Shown: in pieces, positions 7,629 through 16,199 of the stretch
Numbering within the stretch: position 1 is the first letter of the stretch
How the letters are laid out: the number at the start of each line of letters is the position of its first letter
From: an uncultured Oscillospiraceae bacterium
Lineage (GTDB): Bacteria; Bacillota; Clostridia; Oscillospirales; Oscillospiraceae
Length of the DNA stretch: 42,045 nucleotides
Assembly: GCA_934589225.1 (NCBI GenBank)
Contig: CAKTNS010000026.1
Location: 1-42,045 of the forward strand
Reading direction: 5' to 3'
Position numbers and translations under genes: made by a program
The notes under the pieces: model-generated
Database searches by the model: none
The model's input: the letters and a program-made list of their open reading frames with translations, nothing else
What the model was told of the DNA's origin: nothing

Positions 7629-8605
7629 TTCCGGTCTCCCTCCAATCGGACCCTGGGGTCCAGCCAAATGCAAATCAGGTCCGTCACCACAATGGACACC
7701 GTCATGATCGCCGTGGTCACAAAGAGGATGCCCTGCATCAGCGGGTAATCCAGGGTATACACCGCCTCGGACAGCAGGCTCCCCATGCCCCCGATGGAAA
7801 AGAGGTTTTCGATTACCAGAGAACCGCCGATGCAGGTGCTGACGCTCATGCCCACCATGGTGATAAATGGCTGGGCAATATTAGCCCAGATGTATCCGTA
7901 TTGAATTTTTCCGTCAGACAGTCCCCGTTCCCGGGCGTAGAGCACATACTTTTCCTCCGTAACCTGGCTGACGGTATTGCGCATCAGAAGGTATCTGGAG
8001 GGGGCAGAGGCAATGGTCAGGGTCAGCACCGGCAGCACCAGGTGGTGGAGCCGGTCGGCCCAGTATCCCCCTGTCCCCGGCACCGCCTGGGCGCTGTTCA
8101 GCCCCACATAGGGGAACCAGCGCTTTCGGAAGCAGAACAGGATCATAAAAATCAGGGCGATGAGGAAGGTGGGCATGGTGTTTACCACGATTTGAAAAAC
8201 CGTGGAGAGCTTGTCAAACACGCTGCCCTTCCGGTATCCGCTGGCCATGCCCCAGAGAAGCCCCAAAACCGTACTGAGAATCACCGCCGGAAGGGTGATC
8301 TGTAAAGTGTAGCCCAGTCTTCCCAGAATCAGGGCCGAAACCGGGCTTTCCTTTTTGTAGGAGTAGCCCAGGGTGCCGTCCAGAATGGAGCGGAGATAGT
8401 AAAGAAACTGCACAAAGCCCGGCTTGTCCAGGTGGAGGGCCTGCCGGTAATAGGAAACCTGGGCAGGGGTCATATCCTCCTCGGAAAAGCCGGTCAGATA
8501 GGCGATGGGGTTCCCCGGCAGAAGCCGGGGAAGAAAGAAATTCAGAACAAGAACGATCAGGAAGCACACCAATGCCACCGTCAGATTCTTCTTATACGTA
8601 TGCAC
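7625..8605 (-). CDS. Peptide/nickel-type ABC importer permease (DppB/NikB-like)
   Basis: This roughly 326-residue permease has an N-terminal membrane anchor, an extracellular loop (LPGNPIAYLTGFSEEDMTPAQ) and five further membrane segments with the coupling loop YVLYARERGLSDGKI, as in DppB/OppB/NikB proteins. An ATG lies at 8611, but AGGAGG is only one base from it and seven bases from the GTG at 8605, so the GTG start fits the ribosome site better. The gene follows the binding-protein gene by 29 bases and overlaps the DppC-like gene by four. It forms the translocation pore with that permease. Confidence 0.87.
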   Translation of the reverse strand: MHTYKKNLTVALVCFLIVLVLNFFLPRLLPGNPIAYLTGFSEEDMTPAQVSYYRQALHLDKPGFVQFLYYLRSILDGTLGYSYKKESPVSALILGRLGYTLQITLPAVILSTVLGLLWGMASGYRKGSVFDKLSTVFQIVVNTMPTFLIALIFMILFCFRKRWFPYVGLNSAQAVPGTGGYWADRLHHLVLPVLTLTIASAPSRYLLMRNTVSQVTEEKYVLYARERGLSDGKIQYGYIWANIAQPFITMVGMSVSTCIGGSLVIENLFSIGGMGSLLSEAVYTLDYPLMQGILFVTTAIMTVSIVVTDLICIWLDPRVRLEGDRK

Positions 8606-8634
8606 AGGCATGCCTCCTGATTGTTAACGGATGA

Positions 8635-10305
8635 TCACTTTTCGGTAACGGTAAACCAGTTGTTTACATTGTTCAGGCCAAAAACCGCGTCCACGGTCAC
8701 GTTGTCCAGACGGGCGGCGTAGGCCAGCATCATGTTGTCCCAATACAGGGCGATCAGCGGCACATGGGCTCCGTAGTAGTCCTGCAGCTTGGCGGCGGCC
8801 GCGTAGTATTCCTCCATGGTCTTGGCACCCTTCATCTGAGCCAGAATCTCCTGGAAGGCCTCGTCAAACACCTGGCAGCCACCCTGCACCGGATGGCTTC
8901 CGTCCACATAGATGGAGCCCAGGCCGTTGCCCATGCCCATACCAGCGGCGGTATAGCCGTAGATGGCCGCTTCCATGGTAATGTTGTTCTCGGAGAACTT
9001 GTTGCTGGTCTTGGCATTGTAGGAATCCTTGTCCACCGGGTCCAGGTTCACCTGAATGCCAAAGGCCTCCAGCTGGTTCTTTACCAGCTCCGCATAACCC
9101 ACATGGGCCTCCTTGGCGGCGTTGACCGTCAGGGTAAAGGCAGCGGTCTTCCCTGCCCCGTCCACATAAAAGCCCTCGGCGTTCTTTTCCGTATACCCGG
9201 CGGCGGCCATGTATTCCGCGGCCTTGGCCGTATCCGTGGTCAGCTGCTGGGTCTCGTGGTAGCCAACGGTGGTTTCCGGCACGAAGCCCCGGTTGGGGAT
9301 CTGGGCATAAGGGCTGCCGAAGTAGGTCTTGAAGGCCTCGTAATCCAGGGCGTAAGAAACAGCCTGACGGAGGTCTTCATTCTGGAACAGCCCCTTGGCA
9401 TTGTTAAAGGCCAGCACCGCGGGGGCATTGGCAGCGGCTACATTTACAAGCGCAATATTCTGGTCCCCTGCCAGCACATCCTGATAGGTTCCCGCTACGC
9501 CGGAGGAGTAGCTCCAAACCATATCCACATCCCCCTGCTGCAGGGCCATGTACATGGTATCCTCATTGCCGAAGAGGCGGTAGACAATGTGCTCTACATT
9601 GGGCTTCTGGGGGTAGTAGGGGTTTACGGAGAAGGTCAGGGTCCCGGCCTCCTTGCTGAAGGACTCCAGCACATAGGGCCCGCAGGTGACCCGGGCCTGG
9701 GCATCGGTCACGGTGTCCTTGCCCTCATAGATATGCTTGGGCATCACCCGGAAGGAGGTCATGTTGGTAAGCTCCCGAACATTGGGAGTGGTAAGGGTCA
9801 GGGAAATGGCGGTTTTGTCCTCAGACAGAGTATATTCCGCATACTTTGCCTGGGTGGTCTTTCCCTCCGCGTTGGTCTGGGCCTCAAAGTTAGCGCTGCC
9901 ATTGGCCTGGTCGTATTCCAGGGTAAAGAGGATGTCCTCCGCAGTCACCGGGGTGCCGTCAGACCAGCACATGCCGGGGCGGACGGTGTAGGTCCAGGTC
10001 TGGCCGTCCTCCGTGGCGAAGTCCGCCAGCAGGGGGTGAAATTCACCCTTGGTGTCCTGGGACACCAGCGGCAGCTCGGATACACCGCTGGCCAGCATGT
10101 CATAATTATACTCCCCGTAAACGGCGGTCTCAATGGCGGCAGTGGTGCCCAGGGTAACGGTCTCTACCGCAAATTCCGGCTCCGTCTGGGGGGTGGCGGT
10201 GGTCTCCGCAGGGGCCGCGGTGGTGGGTGCTTCCACAGCACCTCCGCAAGCTGCCATGGACAGGGCCATGAGCGCTGCCAGCAGCAGGGATAGTCCTTTT
10301 TTCAT
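8635..10305 (-). CDS. ABC importer substrate-binding lipoprotein (SBP_bac_5 family)
   Basis: The 556-residue protein begins with a lipoprotein signal (MKKGLSLLLAALMALSMAACGG; lipobox LSMAAC) followed by a Thr/Ala-rich linker, so it is probably tethered to the outer face of the membrane. The mature part resembles the DppA/OppA/NikA family: WTYTVRPGMCWSDGTPVTAEDI, VTCGPYVLESF and LRQAVSYALDYEAF are family landmarks. The alternative ATG at 10314 overlaps the upstream stop but is only two bases from AAGGAG. The ligand could be a peptide, metal-chelate or other small molecule; the FmdE-like neighbour mildly favours a metal complex (inference). Confidence 0.88.
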   Translation of the reverse strand: MKKGLSLLLAALMALSMAACGGAVEAPTTAAPAETTATPQTEPEFAVETVTLGTTAAIETAVYGEYNYDMLASGVSELPLVSQDTKGEFHPLLADFATEDGQTWTYTVRPGMCWSDGTPVTAEDILFTLEYDQANGSANFEAQTNAEGKTTQAKYAEYTLSEDKTAISLTLTTPNVRELTNMTSFRVMPKHIYEGKDTVTDAQARVTCGPYVLESFSKEAGTLTFSVNPYYPQKPNVEHIVYRLFGNEDTMYMALQQGDVDMVWSYSSGVAGTYQDVLAGDQNIALVNVAAANAPAVLAFNNAKGLFQNEDLRQAVSYALDYEAFKTYFGSPYAQIPNRGFVPETTVGYHETQQLTTDTAKAAEYMAAAGYTEKNAEGFYVDGAGKTAAFTLTVNAAKEAHVGYAELVKNQLEAFGIQVNLDPVDKDSYNAKTSNKFSENNITMEAAIYGYTAAGMGMGNGLGSIYVDGSHPVQGGCQVFDEAFQEILAQMKGAKTMEEYYAAAAKLQDYYGAHVPLIALYWDNMMLAYAARLDNVTVDAVFGLNNVNNWFTVTEK

Positions 10306-10310
10306 GATTA

Positions 10311-10982
10311 TCATTTCTCCTTCTTCAAAGTTTTATTGTCAAATACATAGATTTGATCACAAAAGTATTCCGTCAGCGGGCGGTCGTGGTTGATGAGCAG
10401 AATGCTCCCGCCTTGCTGCTCCATGCGCCTGCGGATCATGCCCAGGACATTTGCCTGGGTGGATACATCCAGCATAGAGGTGGCTTCATCCAATATGAGA
10501 AGCCTTGGATGAAACAGCAGGCACCGGGCAATGGCCACCCGCTGGGCTTCCCCGCCGGAAATCTGGTGGGGCAAGTGGTTTAATATTTCCGGTTCCAGTC
10601 CCACCTCGCCTAAGGATTCCGCCGCCGTGGACAGTTCTTTCCCCTTCGGGGCAAAACCGTGGTAGCGAATCAGTTCCCGGAAGCCGCTGCCGATTTTCTG
10701 CCGGGGGTCCAGGGTGGCATAGGGCTGCTGATAGACCATCTGGATGTTCAGCCCCAGTTTTCGGTCATAGGGCTGCTCCCCGGACACCAGCAGCCGGTCA
10801 TCCAGCCGAATCTCCCCTTCCCGGGGGCGGATCACCCCGCACAGAAGCTTTGCCATGGTGGATTTTCCGATGCCGCTTTTCCCGTAAATGCCGCAGATAC
10901 AGCCCTCCGGGATCTCCATGGAGGCTCGCTCCAGCACCGCCTGTTCCCCAAAGCTTTTACTCACATGTTCTACCGAGATCAT
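10311..10982 (-). CDS. Peptide/nickel-type ABC importer ATPase (OppF/NikE-like, short)
   Basis: The 223-residue ATPase has Walker A GKSGIGKST, Q-loop QMVYQQ, signature ISGGEAQR, Walker B LLILDEAT and switch histidine NHD, so all catalytic parts are present. It lacks the C-terminal oligopeptide-transporter extension found in full-length OppF (about 300 residues), as NikE-type proteins often do. The ATG at 10982 overlaps the stop of the OppD-like gene. A much longer in-frame extension upstream reads Gly/Pro/Arg-rich and is the shadow of the previous gene. It would pair with the OppD-like ATPase on the two permeases. Confidence 0.88.
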   Translation of the reverse strand: MISVEHVSKSFGEQAVLERASMEIPEGCICGIYGKSGIGKSTMAKLLCGVIRPREGEIRLDDRLLVSGEQPYDRKLGLNIQMVYQQPYATLDPRQKIGSGFRELIRYHGFAPKGKELSTAAESLGEVGLEPEILNHLPHQISGGEAQRVAIARCLLFHPRLLILDEATSMLDVSTQANVLGMIRRRMEQQGGSILLINHDRPLTEYFCDQIYVFDNKTLKKEK

Positions 10983-11887
10983 TCCTGACAGCACCACCAT
11001 TCTCTTCCTGCCCTTTCCCGCTTGGGAAGACTCCGGCGGCATTCCTCCGCCGCCTGGGGACACCGGCGGTAAAAGGGGCACAGGCCCTGCTCCTTCCGCA
11101 AAACCTGAGTCTCCACCATACCGTTTTCCACCAGTGCCCCCAGAAGGGCCCTGGTATAGGGGTGGCAGGGGCTTTCCAGAACCTCCGCCGCGCCGCCGCA
11201 TTCCACGGCCCGGCCCCGGCACAGCACGAAAATGCGGCTGCACATTGCAGCCACGGAAATATCGTGGGTAATGATCAGCTTCCCCGCCTCCGGGAAAAGG
11301 GTGTCCAGCTCCTCCATGAACCGAAGCTTGGACGCTTCATCCAGGCCGTTGGTGGGCTCGTCCGCGATCAGGAGCTTGGCCCGGGAGCACAGGGCCAGGG
11401 CGATGGTCACCCGCTGGGCCATGCCCCCGGAGAGCTGAAAGGGATAGAGCTCCAGCACAGTCCCGGGGTCCCCGAAGCCCGCCAACCGAAGCTTCTCCAG
11501 GGCCTGCTTATAACGGGCCCCTTTGGGGACCCCCAGCCTTGCAAGGCCGTCAAAAAGGTGCCGCCGGACCGTGGCGGAGGGATTCAGAAATTCATGGCCG
11601 TTTTGGGGGATATAGACGATTTCCCGCCCCAAAAGAGCCCGCAGCTGTTTTTCCCCGGTGATTTTTCTGCCGCAGAGGGTCATGGTCCCGCCGATTCGTT
11701 TCACGTTTCCGGGCAGGACCCCCATGATGGACTGGGCCAGAATGGTTTTTCCGGAACCGGTCTCCCCCACCAGGGCCAGACTCTCCCCGGGGCGGATGCA
11801 AATGGTCACATCCTGCACCAGTGTTTTGCTGCTTTTTTCCAGCCGCGCCTGAATGCTGCCGCAGGCATAATCCAGCACCGGATCCAT
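10979..11887 (-). CDS. Peptide/nickel-type ABC importer ATPase (OppD/NikD-like)
   Basis: The 302-residue ATPase has Walker A GETGSGKT, Q-loop YIPQNG, signature LSGGMAQR, Walker B LLIADEPT and switch histidine THD. The C terminus carries the oligopeptide-transporter extension with its cysteine cluster (CPFYRRCPQAAEECR), which in related proteins binds an iron-sulfur cluster or metal. The start at 11887 follows GTGAGGAA; in-frame codons further upstream run into the foldback element and are not credible. It is the first gene of a seven-gene operon (ATPase, ATPase, binding protein, two permeases, FmdE-like, TPR). Confidence 0.88.
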   Translation of the reverse strand: MDPVLDYACGSIQARLEKSSKTLVQDVTICIRPGESLALVGETGSGKTILAQSIMGVLPGNVKRIGGTMTLCGRKITGEKQLRALLGREIVYIPQNGHEFLNPSATVRRHLFDGLARLGVPKGARYKQALEKLRLAGFGDPGTVLELYPFQLSGGMAQRVTIALALCSRAKLLIADEPTNGLDEASKLRFMEELDTLFPEAGKLIITHDISVAAMCSRIFVLCRGRAVECGGAAEVLESPCHPYTRALLGALVENGMVETQVLRKEQGLCPFYRRCPQAAEECRRSLPKRERAGREWWCCQE

Positions 11888-11919
11888 TTCCTCACCCTCT
11901 GTCTCTTTGTTTTCCTTTA

Positions 11920-12080
11920 GGAAGCTCTGATTAAATCGACAAGAGCTGGCAGCGAGAGATTTTGTCCACAGGCAAGCTACTAAAAGTGGAGGAATACTTT
12001 GTGTATTTTCCACTTTTAGTAGGGCAGCATGTGGACAAAATATCCGCTGTCCAGCCGCCGACGATTTATTCAGAGTTTCC
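11920..12080. mobile_element. MITE-like foldback element with TTTA flanks
   Basis: Two 78-base arms (11920-11997 and 12003-12080) are imperfect inverted copies. Their outer ends read GGAAGCTCTGATTAAATCG and, reverse-complemented, GGAAACTCTGAATAAATCG. Inner matches include ATTTTGTCCACA and TACTAAAAGTGGA. TTTA occurs immediately outside both ends (11916-11919 and 12081-12084), as expected for a 4-bp target-site duplication. There is no gene inside. It lies in the leader of the importer operon, 32 bases before the first start codon. Confidence 0.8.
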
Positions 12081-12083
12081 TTT

Positions 12084-12089
12084 ATTATA
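12084..12089 (-). promoter_or_regulatory. Candidate -10 box of the ABC importer/FmdE operon
   Basis: On the minus strand TATAAT lies just outside the foldback element, so transcripts starting here would carry the entire hairpin in their leader. No good -35 hexamer is seen at 16-18 bases. The box partly overlaps the TTTA flank. Confidence 0.45.
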
Positions 12090-12140
12090 ACCGTTCACCG
12101 GAGTAAACGTAAGCCCCCCCGGGGGATAGAATTTTCGTCC

Positions 12141-12183
12141 AAAAAAGTGACCCCGGGCGCACCGAAGAACGGTGCGCCCGGGG
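12141..12183 (-). terminator. Terminator of the glycerol operon
   Basis: A perfect 13-bp stem (CCCCGGGCGCACC with GGTGCGCCCGGGG, 7-base loop) is followed on the minus strand by TCACTTTTTT. It lies 27 bases after the stop of the DUF1667 gene. Confidence 0.93.
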
Positions 12184-12209
12184 CGTGTGGAGAAGATAAG
12201 GAAGGAGGG

Positions 12210-12575
12210 TTAGATAATATTTTTGGTGGCGACGATGTCAACGCCGGTTCCTGCCGCGTTGGACAGGAGCACGTCACCGATGTGGACAGGGGCCTTGGCA
12301 GTGACGCCCTTCAGGGCGGAGACAATGTCAAAAATCTTGCCCTTGGGAATATCCTGGGCGGTTTTGCAGCTGACTATCGCCTCGCCGCTGCGGCTTCCTG
12401 TAAGGCGCACGGTGCTGGTAACGATCCGGGTGGGATTGGTTACTTCTTTTCTGGCGTAGTCATGGCCACGCTTGCAGGTGTAGCCGGTGACCTCTTGGAT
12501 TTCACCGTTTTCCATGGTCACGGTAATGGAACAGCCCAGAGGGCAGCCGATGCAGGTCAATTCACGTTTTGCCAT
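12210..12575 (-). CDS. DUF1667 iron-sulfur-type protein of the glycerol-3-phosphate oxidase locus
   Basis: The 121-residue protein has Cys8, Cys11, Cys15 and Cys34 (CIGCPLGC then GYTCKRG), a spacing suited to binding an iron-sulfur cluster or zinc. It matches the DUF1667 family, which in Firmicutes commonly follows GlpA-like and GlpB-like flavoproteins as here, and is thought to be an electron-transfer partner. It starts three bases after the stop of the GlpB-like gene and ends the operon. It probably takes the place of the GlpC subunit of enterobacterial anaerobic glycerol-3-phosphate dehydrogenase (inference). Confidence 0.87.
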   Translation of the reverse strand: MAKRELTCIGCPLGCSITVTMENGEIQEVTGYTCKRGHDYARKEVTNPTRIVTSTVRLTGSRSGEAIVSCKTAQDIPKGKIFDIVSALKGVTAKAPVHIGDVLLSNAAGTGVDIVATKNII

Positions 12576-12577
12576 CG

Positions 12578-13837
12578 TTATGCCTCCTCAACTGTAATAT
12601 GGATCCGGTTTAGGCCGGGATGGGCGGCCAGCATTTCCCGGGTGAGCTTCAGCTCTTCCATCTCGCCGGGGGCCATGACCGGCCGCTTGCGGGACAGGAC
12701 TGCGTCCTCGCCCAGATAGAGCTTTACCACCCGCTTTTTCATCACGCCGCCGACCCGGAAGCGGATGACCAGGTCATCCTGGACAAGGGCGGGGTCAATG
12801 CTGGCGGGGACGGTATAGCGGATGCCGCCTTCAAAGGTGACGGGAATTTCATGCCGGGAAGCGGCCTCGCCCTGGGCAAGATACCGCACGGCGGCACGGC
12901 CCGCGGCAGCGGCTTCCTCGGAAACGTAGTCCACCAAGTCGTGAACGTGGAGGACGTTGCCCGCGGCAAAAACGCCGGGGATGCTGGTTTGCAGGCTCTC
13001 GTCCACAACGGGGCCGTTGGTAACGGGCGAAATCTCCACGCCCATGCCCCGGGACAGTTCGTTCTCCGGGATCAGGCCGCAGGAGAGAAGCAATGTGTCA
13101 CAGTCATAGTGGATCTCCGTTCCGGAAATAGGCTTCCGGTCCGGGCCGACTTCGGCAATGGTCACGCCGGTGACCCGTTCCTTGCCCTCAATATCCACCA
13201 CGGTATGGCTGAGCTTCAGGGGAATGTCAAAGTCATTGAGGCACTGGACGATGTTCCGTTTCAGGCCGCCGGAGTAGGGCATGAGCTCCGCTACCACCAG
13301 GACCTTGGCACCTTCCAGAGTCATACGGCGGGCCATAATGAGGCCAATGTCGCCGCTGCCCAGAATCACCACCCGGCGGCCGGGCATGTAGCCTTCCATG
13401 TTGACCAGCCGCTGGGCCGTACCGGCGGAGTAAATACCCGCAGGACGGTAGCCGGGAATATTCAGTGCGCCGCGGCTGCGCTCCCGACAGCCCATGGTGA
13501 GCAGGATGGCCCGGGCATCGATTTCGATCAGGCCCTCTTCCCGGTTTACGGCGGTGATGTGCTTGTCCTGGCTGATGGACAACACCATGGTATTGAGCTT
13601 GTATTCAATGCCCCGGTCCATGGCCTGGGCGATGTAACGGGATGCGTATTCCGGGCCTGTCAGCTCTTCCCCGAAGGTATGCAGGCCGAAGCCATTGTGA
13701 ATGCACTGGTTCAGAATGCCGCCCAGCTGCACGTCCCGCTCCAGAATGAGGATGCTGCGGCAGCCGGCATCATAGGCTGCAATGGCGGCAGACAGACCGG
13801 CGGGGCCGCCGCCGATGACAACAATGTCATATTTCAT
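12578..13837 (-). CDS. FAD/NAD(P)-dependent oxidoreductase, GlpB-like
   Basis: The 419-residue flavoprotein has an N-terminal FAD motif GGGPAGLSAAIAAYDAG, an internal second Rossmann motif VVILGSGDIGLIMARRM (about residue 155), and a C-terminal FAD motif GVFAAGNVLHVHDLVD. It resembles the pyridine-nucleotide disulfide oxidoreductase-like partner of GlpA in Firmicute glycerol loci. It probably accepts electrons from the GlpA-like subunit and passes them to NAD or another carrier (inference). An internal cysteine, LNQCIHNGFG, is conserved in the family. The start overlaps the upstream stop (TAATG), and DUF1667 follows after two bases. Confidence 0.85.
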   Translation of the reverse strand: MKYDIVVIGGGPAGLSAAIAAYDAGCRSILILERDVQLGGILNQCIHNGFGLHTFGEELTGPEYASRYIAQAMDRGIEYKLNTMVLSISQDKHITAVNREEGLIEIDARAILLTMGCRERSRGALNIPGYRPAGIYSAGTAQRLVNMEGYMPGRRVVILGSGDIGLIMARRMTLEGAKVLVVAELMPYSGGLKRNIVQCLNDFDIPLKLSHTVVDIEGKERVTGVTIAEVGPDRKPISGTEIHYDCDTLLLSCGLIPENELSRGMGVEISPVTNGPVVDESLQTSIPGVFAAGNVLHVHDLVDYVSEEAAAAGRAAVRYLAQGEAASRHEIPVTFEGGIRYTVPASIDPALVQDDLVIRFRVGGVMKKRVVKLYLGEDAVLSRKRPVMAPGEMEELKLTREMLAAHPGLNRIHITVEEA

Positions 13838-15288
13838 TACTGCTGCACCTCCCCGATGGCATCTTTATTCACACCGGTGATCAGCTTGGACTGACCGCCG
13901 CATTTGGTGATTTCACTCTGAGCAACGCCCAGCTCCCGTGCCAGAATTTCCATGACCCGGGGGCTGCAGAAGCCCGCCTGGCAGCGGCCCATGCCTGCCC
14001 GGGTGCGGCGCTTCACGCCGTCCAGGCTCTTGGCACCCAGAGAGCGGTGGATGGAATCCAGGATCTCCCCTTCCGTGACCTGCTCGCAGCGGCAGATGAT
14101 CTGGCCGTAGGCGGGGTTTTCACGGATCAGGGCCTGATAGTCTTCCTTGGAAAGCTTCTTGGGGTCCAGAACGCCCTTGCGGGTGGGGATGTAGTGTTCC
14201 TTTTCCCTCAAATCCATCAGCTCCCGCATGAGCTCTGCCACATGCAGGCCGATGGCGGGGGAGGAGGACAGACCCGGGGACTCGATTCCGGCGCAGTCAA
14301 TAAACTGCTGGGCACCCTCCGCGGGGCCGATGACGAACTCATGGTGATCCTCATGGGCCCGGAGACCGGCGAAGCTGGTAATGGTCTGCCGGATGGGCAG
14401 GTTTTCAACGGTGGCACCGGCCTTGGCGATCAGGTCATCCAGGCCTTCGGCGGTGGTATTGGTGCCCTCCCGGTCCTCTACGTCAATGGCCGTGGGGCCG
14501 ACGATGGTATTGCCGTGGACCGTGGGGCTCACCAGAACGCCCTTGCCCAGCTTGCCGGGCAGCTGGAAGATGGTATGAGAGACGAAGCCGCCGGTGCTCT
14601 TGTCCAGCAGGCAGTAGTCCCCCCGCCGGGGGGTAATGTGCAGCTTCCGGGTGGAAACCATGTTGTGCAGCACGTCGGCATAAACACCGGCGGCGTTGAT
14701 CACATACCGGGTCTCCAGGTCGCCCTTGTCCGTATGGACGACCCAGTAGCCCTCCTTCCAGGTAAAGCCCTTCACCTGGGTATTGAACTGGAATTCCACG
14801 CCGTTGTCATAGGCGTTTTCAGCCAGAGCGATGGTCAGATTAAAGGGGCAGACAATGCCGCCGGTGGGGGCCCAAAGGGCGGCCACGGCCTTTTTGGACA
14901 CATTGGGCTCCAGCTCGTGCAACCGCTTCGCATCCACGATTTCCAATTCTTTGACGCCGTTTTTCACGCCGTTTTCATACAGGGCCTGGAGCTTGGGCAG
15001 GTCTTCTTCCGACATGCACACCACCAAAGAACCGTTCATCTGGAAATCAAAATCCAGGTCCTTCGCTAGCTTCGGCATCATCAGATTGCCTTCCAGGTTC
15101 ATTTTGGCCATCAGCGTGCCGTTGGCAGCGTCAAAGCCCGCATGGATGATGGCGCTGTTGGCCTTGGAAGTACCGCAGCACACATCCTCCTCTTTGTCCA
15201 GCACCAGCATCCGGCCTTCATACCGGGACAGATACCGGGCTACGGCGCATCCGGTCACACCGGCGCCGATCACAATAATATCGTACAA
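13837..15288 (-). CDS. Glycerol-3-phosphate dehydrogenase-like flavoprotein (GlpA-like) with BFD [2Fe-2S] domain
   Basis: The 483-residue protein has an N-terminal DAO-type FAD fold (GAGVTGCAVARYL) with the family segment SKANSAIIHAGFDA, and a C-terminal bacterioferritin-associated ferredoxin-like domain with four cysteines (ICRC then RCQAGFC). This architecture is that of anaerobic GlpA and its relatives, which oxidise glycerol-3-phosphate to dihydroxyacetone phosphate. Its position after glpK and glpF, which supply glycerol-3-phosphate, supports the role. A strong hairpin separates it from glpF. AGGAGG precedes the start. Confidence 0.88.
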   Translation of the reverse strand: MYDIIVIGAGVTGCAVARYLSRYEGRMLVLDKEEDVCCGTSKANSAIIHAGFDAANGTLMAKMNLEGNLMMPKLAKDLDFDFQMNGSLVVCMSEEDLPKLQALYENGVKNGVKELEIVDAKRLHELEPNVSKKAVAALWAPTGGIVCPFNLTIALAENAYDNGVEFQFNTQVKGFTWKEGYWVVHTDKGDLETRYVINAAGVYADVLHNMVSTRKLHITPRRGDYCLLDKSTGGFVSHTIFQLPGKLGKGVLVSPTVHGNTIVGPTAIDVEDREGTNTTAEGLDDLIAKAGATVENLPIRQTITSFAGLRAHEDHHEFVIGPAEGAQQFIDCAGIESPGLSSSPAIGLHVAELMRELMDLREKEHYIPTRKGVLDPKKLSKEDYQALIRENPAYGQIICRCEQVTEGEILDSIHRSLGAKSLDGVKRRTRAGMGRCQAGFCSPRVMEILARELGVAQSEITKCGGQSKLITGVNKDAIGEVQQ

Positions 15289-15318
15289 AAAGATTCCTCC
15301 TTATCCGCTCAAGAAGGC

Positions 15319-15362
15319 CGGGCAGCCCAAGTAAACCTTCCGGTAGGAAGTTGGACTGCCCG
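15319..15362 (-). ncRNA. Intercistronic hairpin between glpF and the GlpA-like gene
   Basis: On the minus strand CGGGCAG-t-CCAA-CTTCC-tacc-GGAAG folds back on TTGG and CTGCCCG with a small bulge. No T run follows, so it is probably not a terminator. It may protect the glpK-glpF message from 3' decay or bind a regulator; both are inference. Confidence 0.6.
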
Positions 15363-15411
15363 ACACGTTCACTTAGAGCAGAGATTATTCAATAACGCTG
15401 AACCTAAGCTG

Positions 15412-16128
15412 TTACCAGGGAATGGCGTTGTACAGCAGGACTGCCACGATACCGCCGAGGATGGGTCCAAAGATGGGCACTACCAGGCCGTACTTGAAGT
15501 TGCTGTCGCCCTTGCCCTTGATGGGCAGGATGGCGTGGGCCAGACGGGGTCCCAGGTCACGGGCGGGGTTCAGAGCGTAGCCGGTCAGGCCGCCGAGAGA
15601 CATACCGATGGAAACGATGATGCCGAATACCAGGAGCTTACCAACACCGGCAGACAGCTCGGGAACCTGGTTCAGGCCGCAGATGGCGAATACCAGAACG
15701 AAGGTGGCGATGGCTTCCTGCAGGATGTTCCGGCCGGTATTGGGGATGGAGGGGCCGGTGGAGAACACGCCCAGCTTGGTGCCGGGATCGTCGGTGGCGT
15801 CGAACTGGTCCTTGAACATCACGTATACCAGGATGCCGCCCACCATGCCGCCCAGGATCTGGGCAACGATGTAGCCGGGAACCAATGCCCAATCGAACAT
15901 GCCGCCCACTGCCAGCGCAATGGTCAGCGCGGGGTTGAAGCTTGCACCGGAGGCTTCACCGAAGATGAAAGCGGGCAGCATGACCGCAAGGCCCCAGGCC
16001 AGGGTGATCTGGATGGAACCGGCACCCTTCATGCCGGATTTGTTCAAAGTGACGTTTGCGACAACACCGTCGCCCAACAGAATCAGCAGCATCGTGCCGA
16101 GAAATTCACACAAATACTTTAAGAACAT
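15412..16128 (-). CDS. glpF: Glycerol uptake facilitator (aquaglyceroporin)
   Basis: The 238-residue MIP-family channel shows both NPA boxes, ASFNPALTIA near residue 68 and YALNPARDLGPR near residue 189, and six membrane segments. An Asp following the second NPA box (NPARD) is typical of glycerol facilitators rather than water channels. It lets glycerol diffuse into the cell for GlpK, encoded 71 bases upstream on the same strand. GGGAGGAAAAACC precedes the start. Its product and GlpK form the uptake and trapping step of the pathway. Confidence 0.94.
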   Translation of the reverse strand: MFLKYLCEFLGTMLLILLGDGVVANVTLNKSGMKGAGSIQITLAWGLAVMLPAFIFGEASGASFNPALTIALAVGGMFDWALVPGYIVAQILGGMVGGILVYVMFKDQFDATDDPGTKLGVFSTGPSIPNTGRNILQEAIATFVLVFAICGLNQVPELSAGVGKLLVFGIIVSIGMSLGGLTGYALNPARDLGPRLAHAILPIKGKGDSNFKYGLVVPIFGPILGGIVAVLLYNAIPW

Positions 16129-16199
16129 GGTTTTTCCTCCCTATCAAAATGTCAAAGCCCAATAGGCTATTCTACCTGGTGTTTTTCAGGTCTTGCGAA

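Noticed and set aside
10983..11243. N-terminal extension of the OppF-like ATPase
   Set aside because: The extra residues are Gly/Pro/Arg-rich shadow of the overlapping OppD-like gene; the ATGA overlap at 10982 marks the real start.
11920..12080. Large hairpin as a transcription terminator
   Set aside because: There is no T run at either edge, it precedes rather than follows a gene on the minus strand, and the TTTA flanks fit an insertion better.
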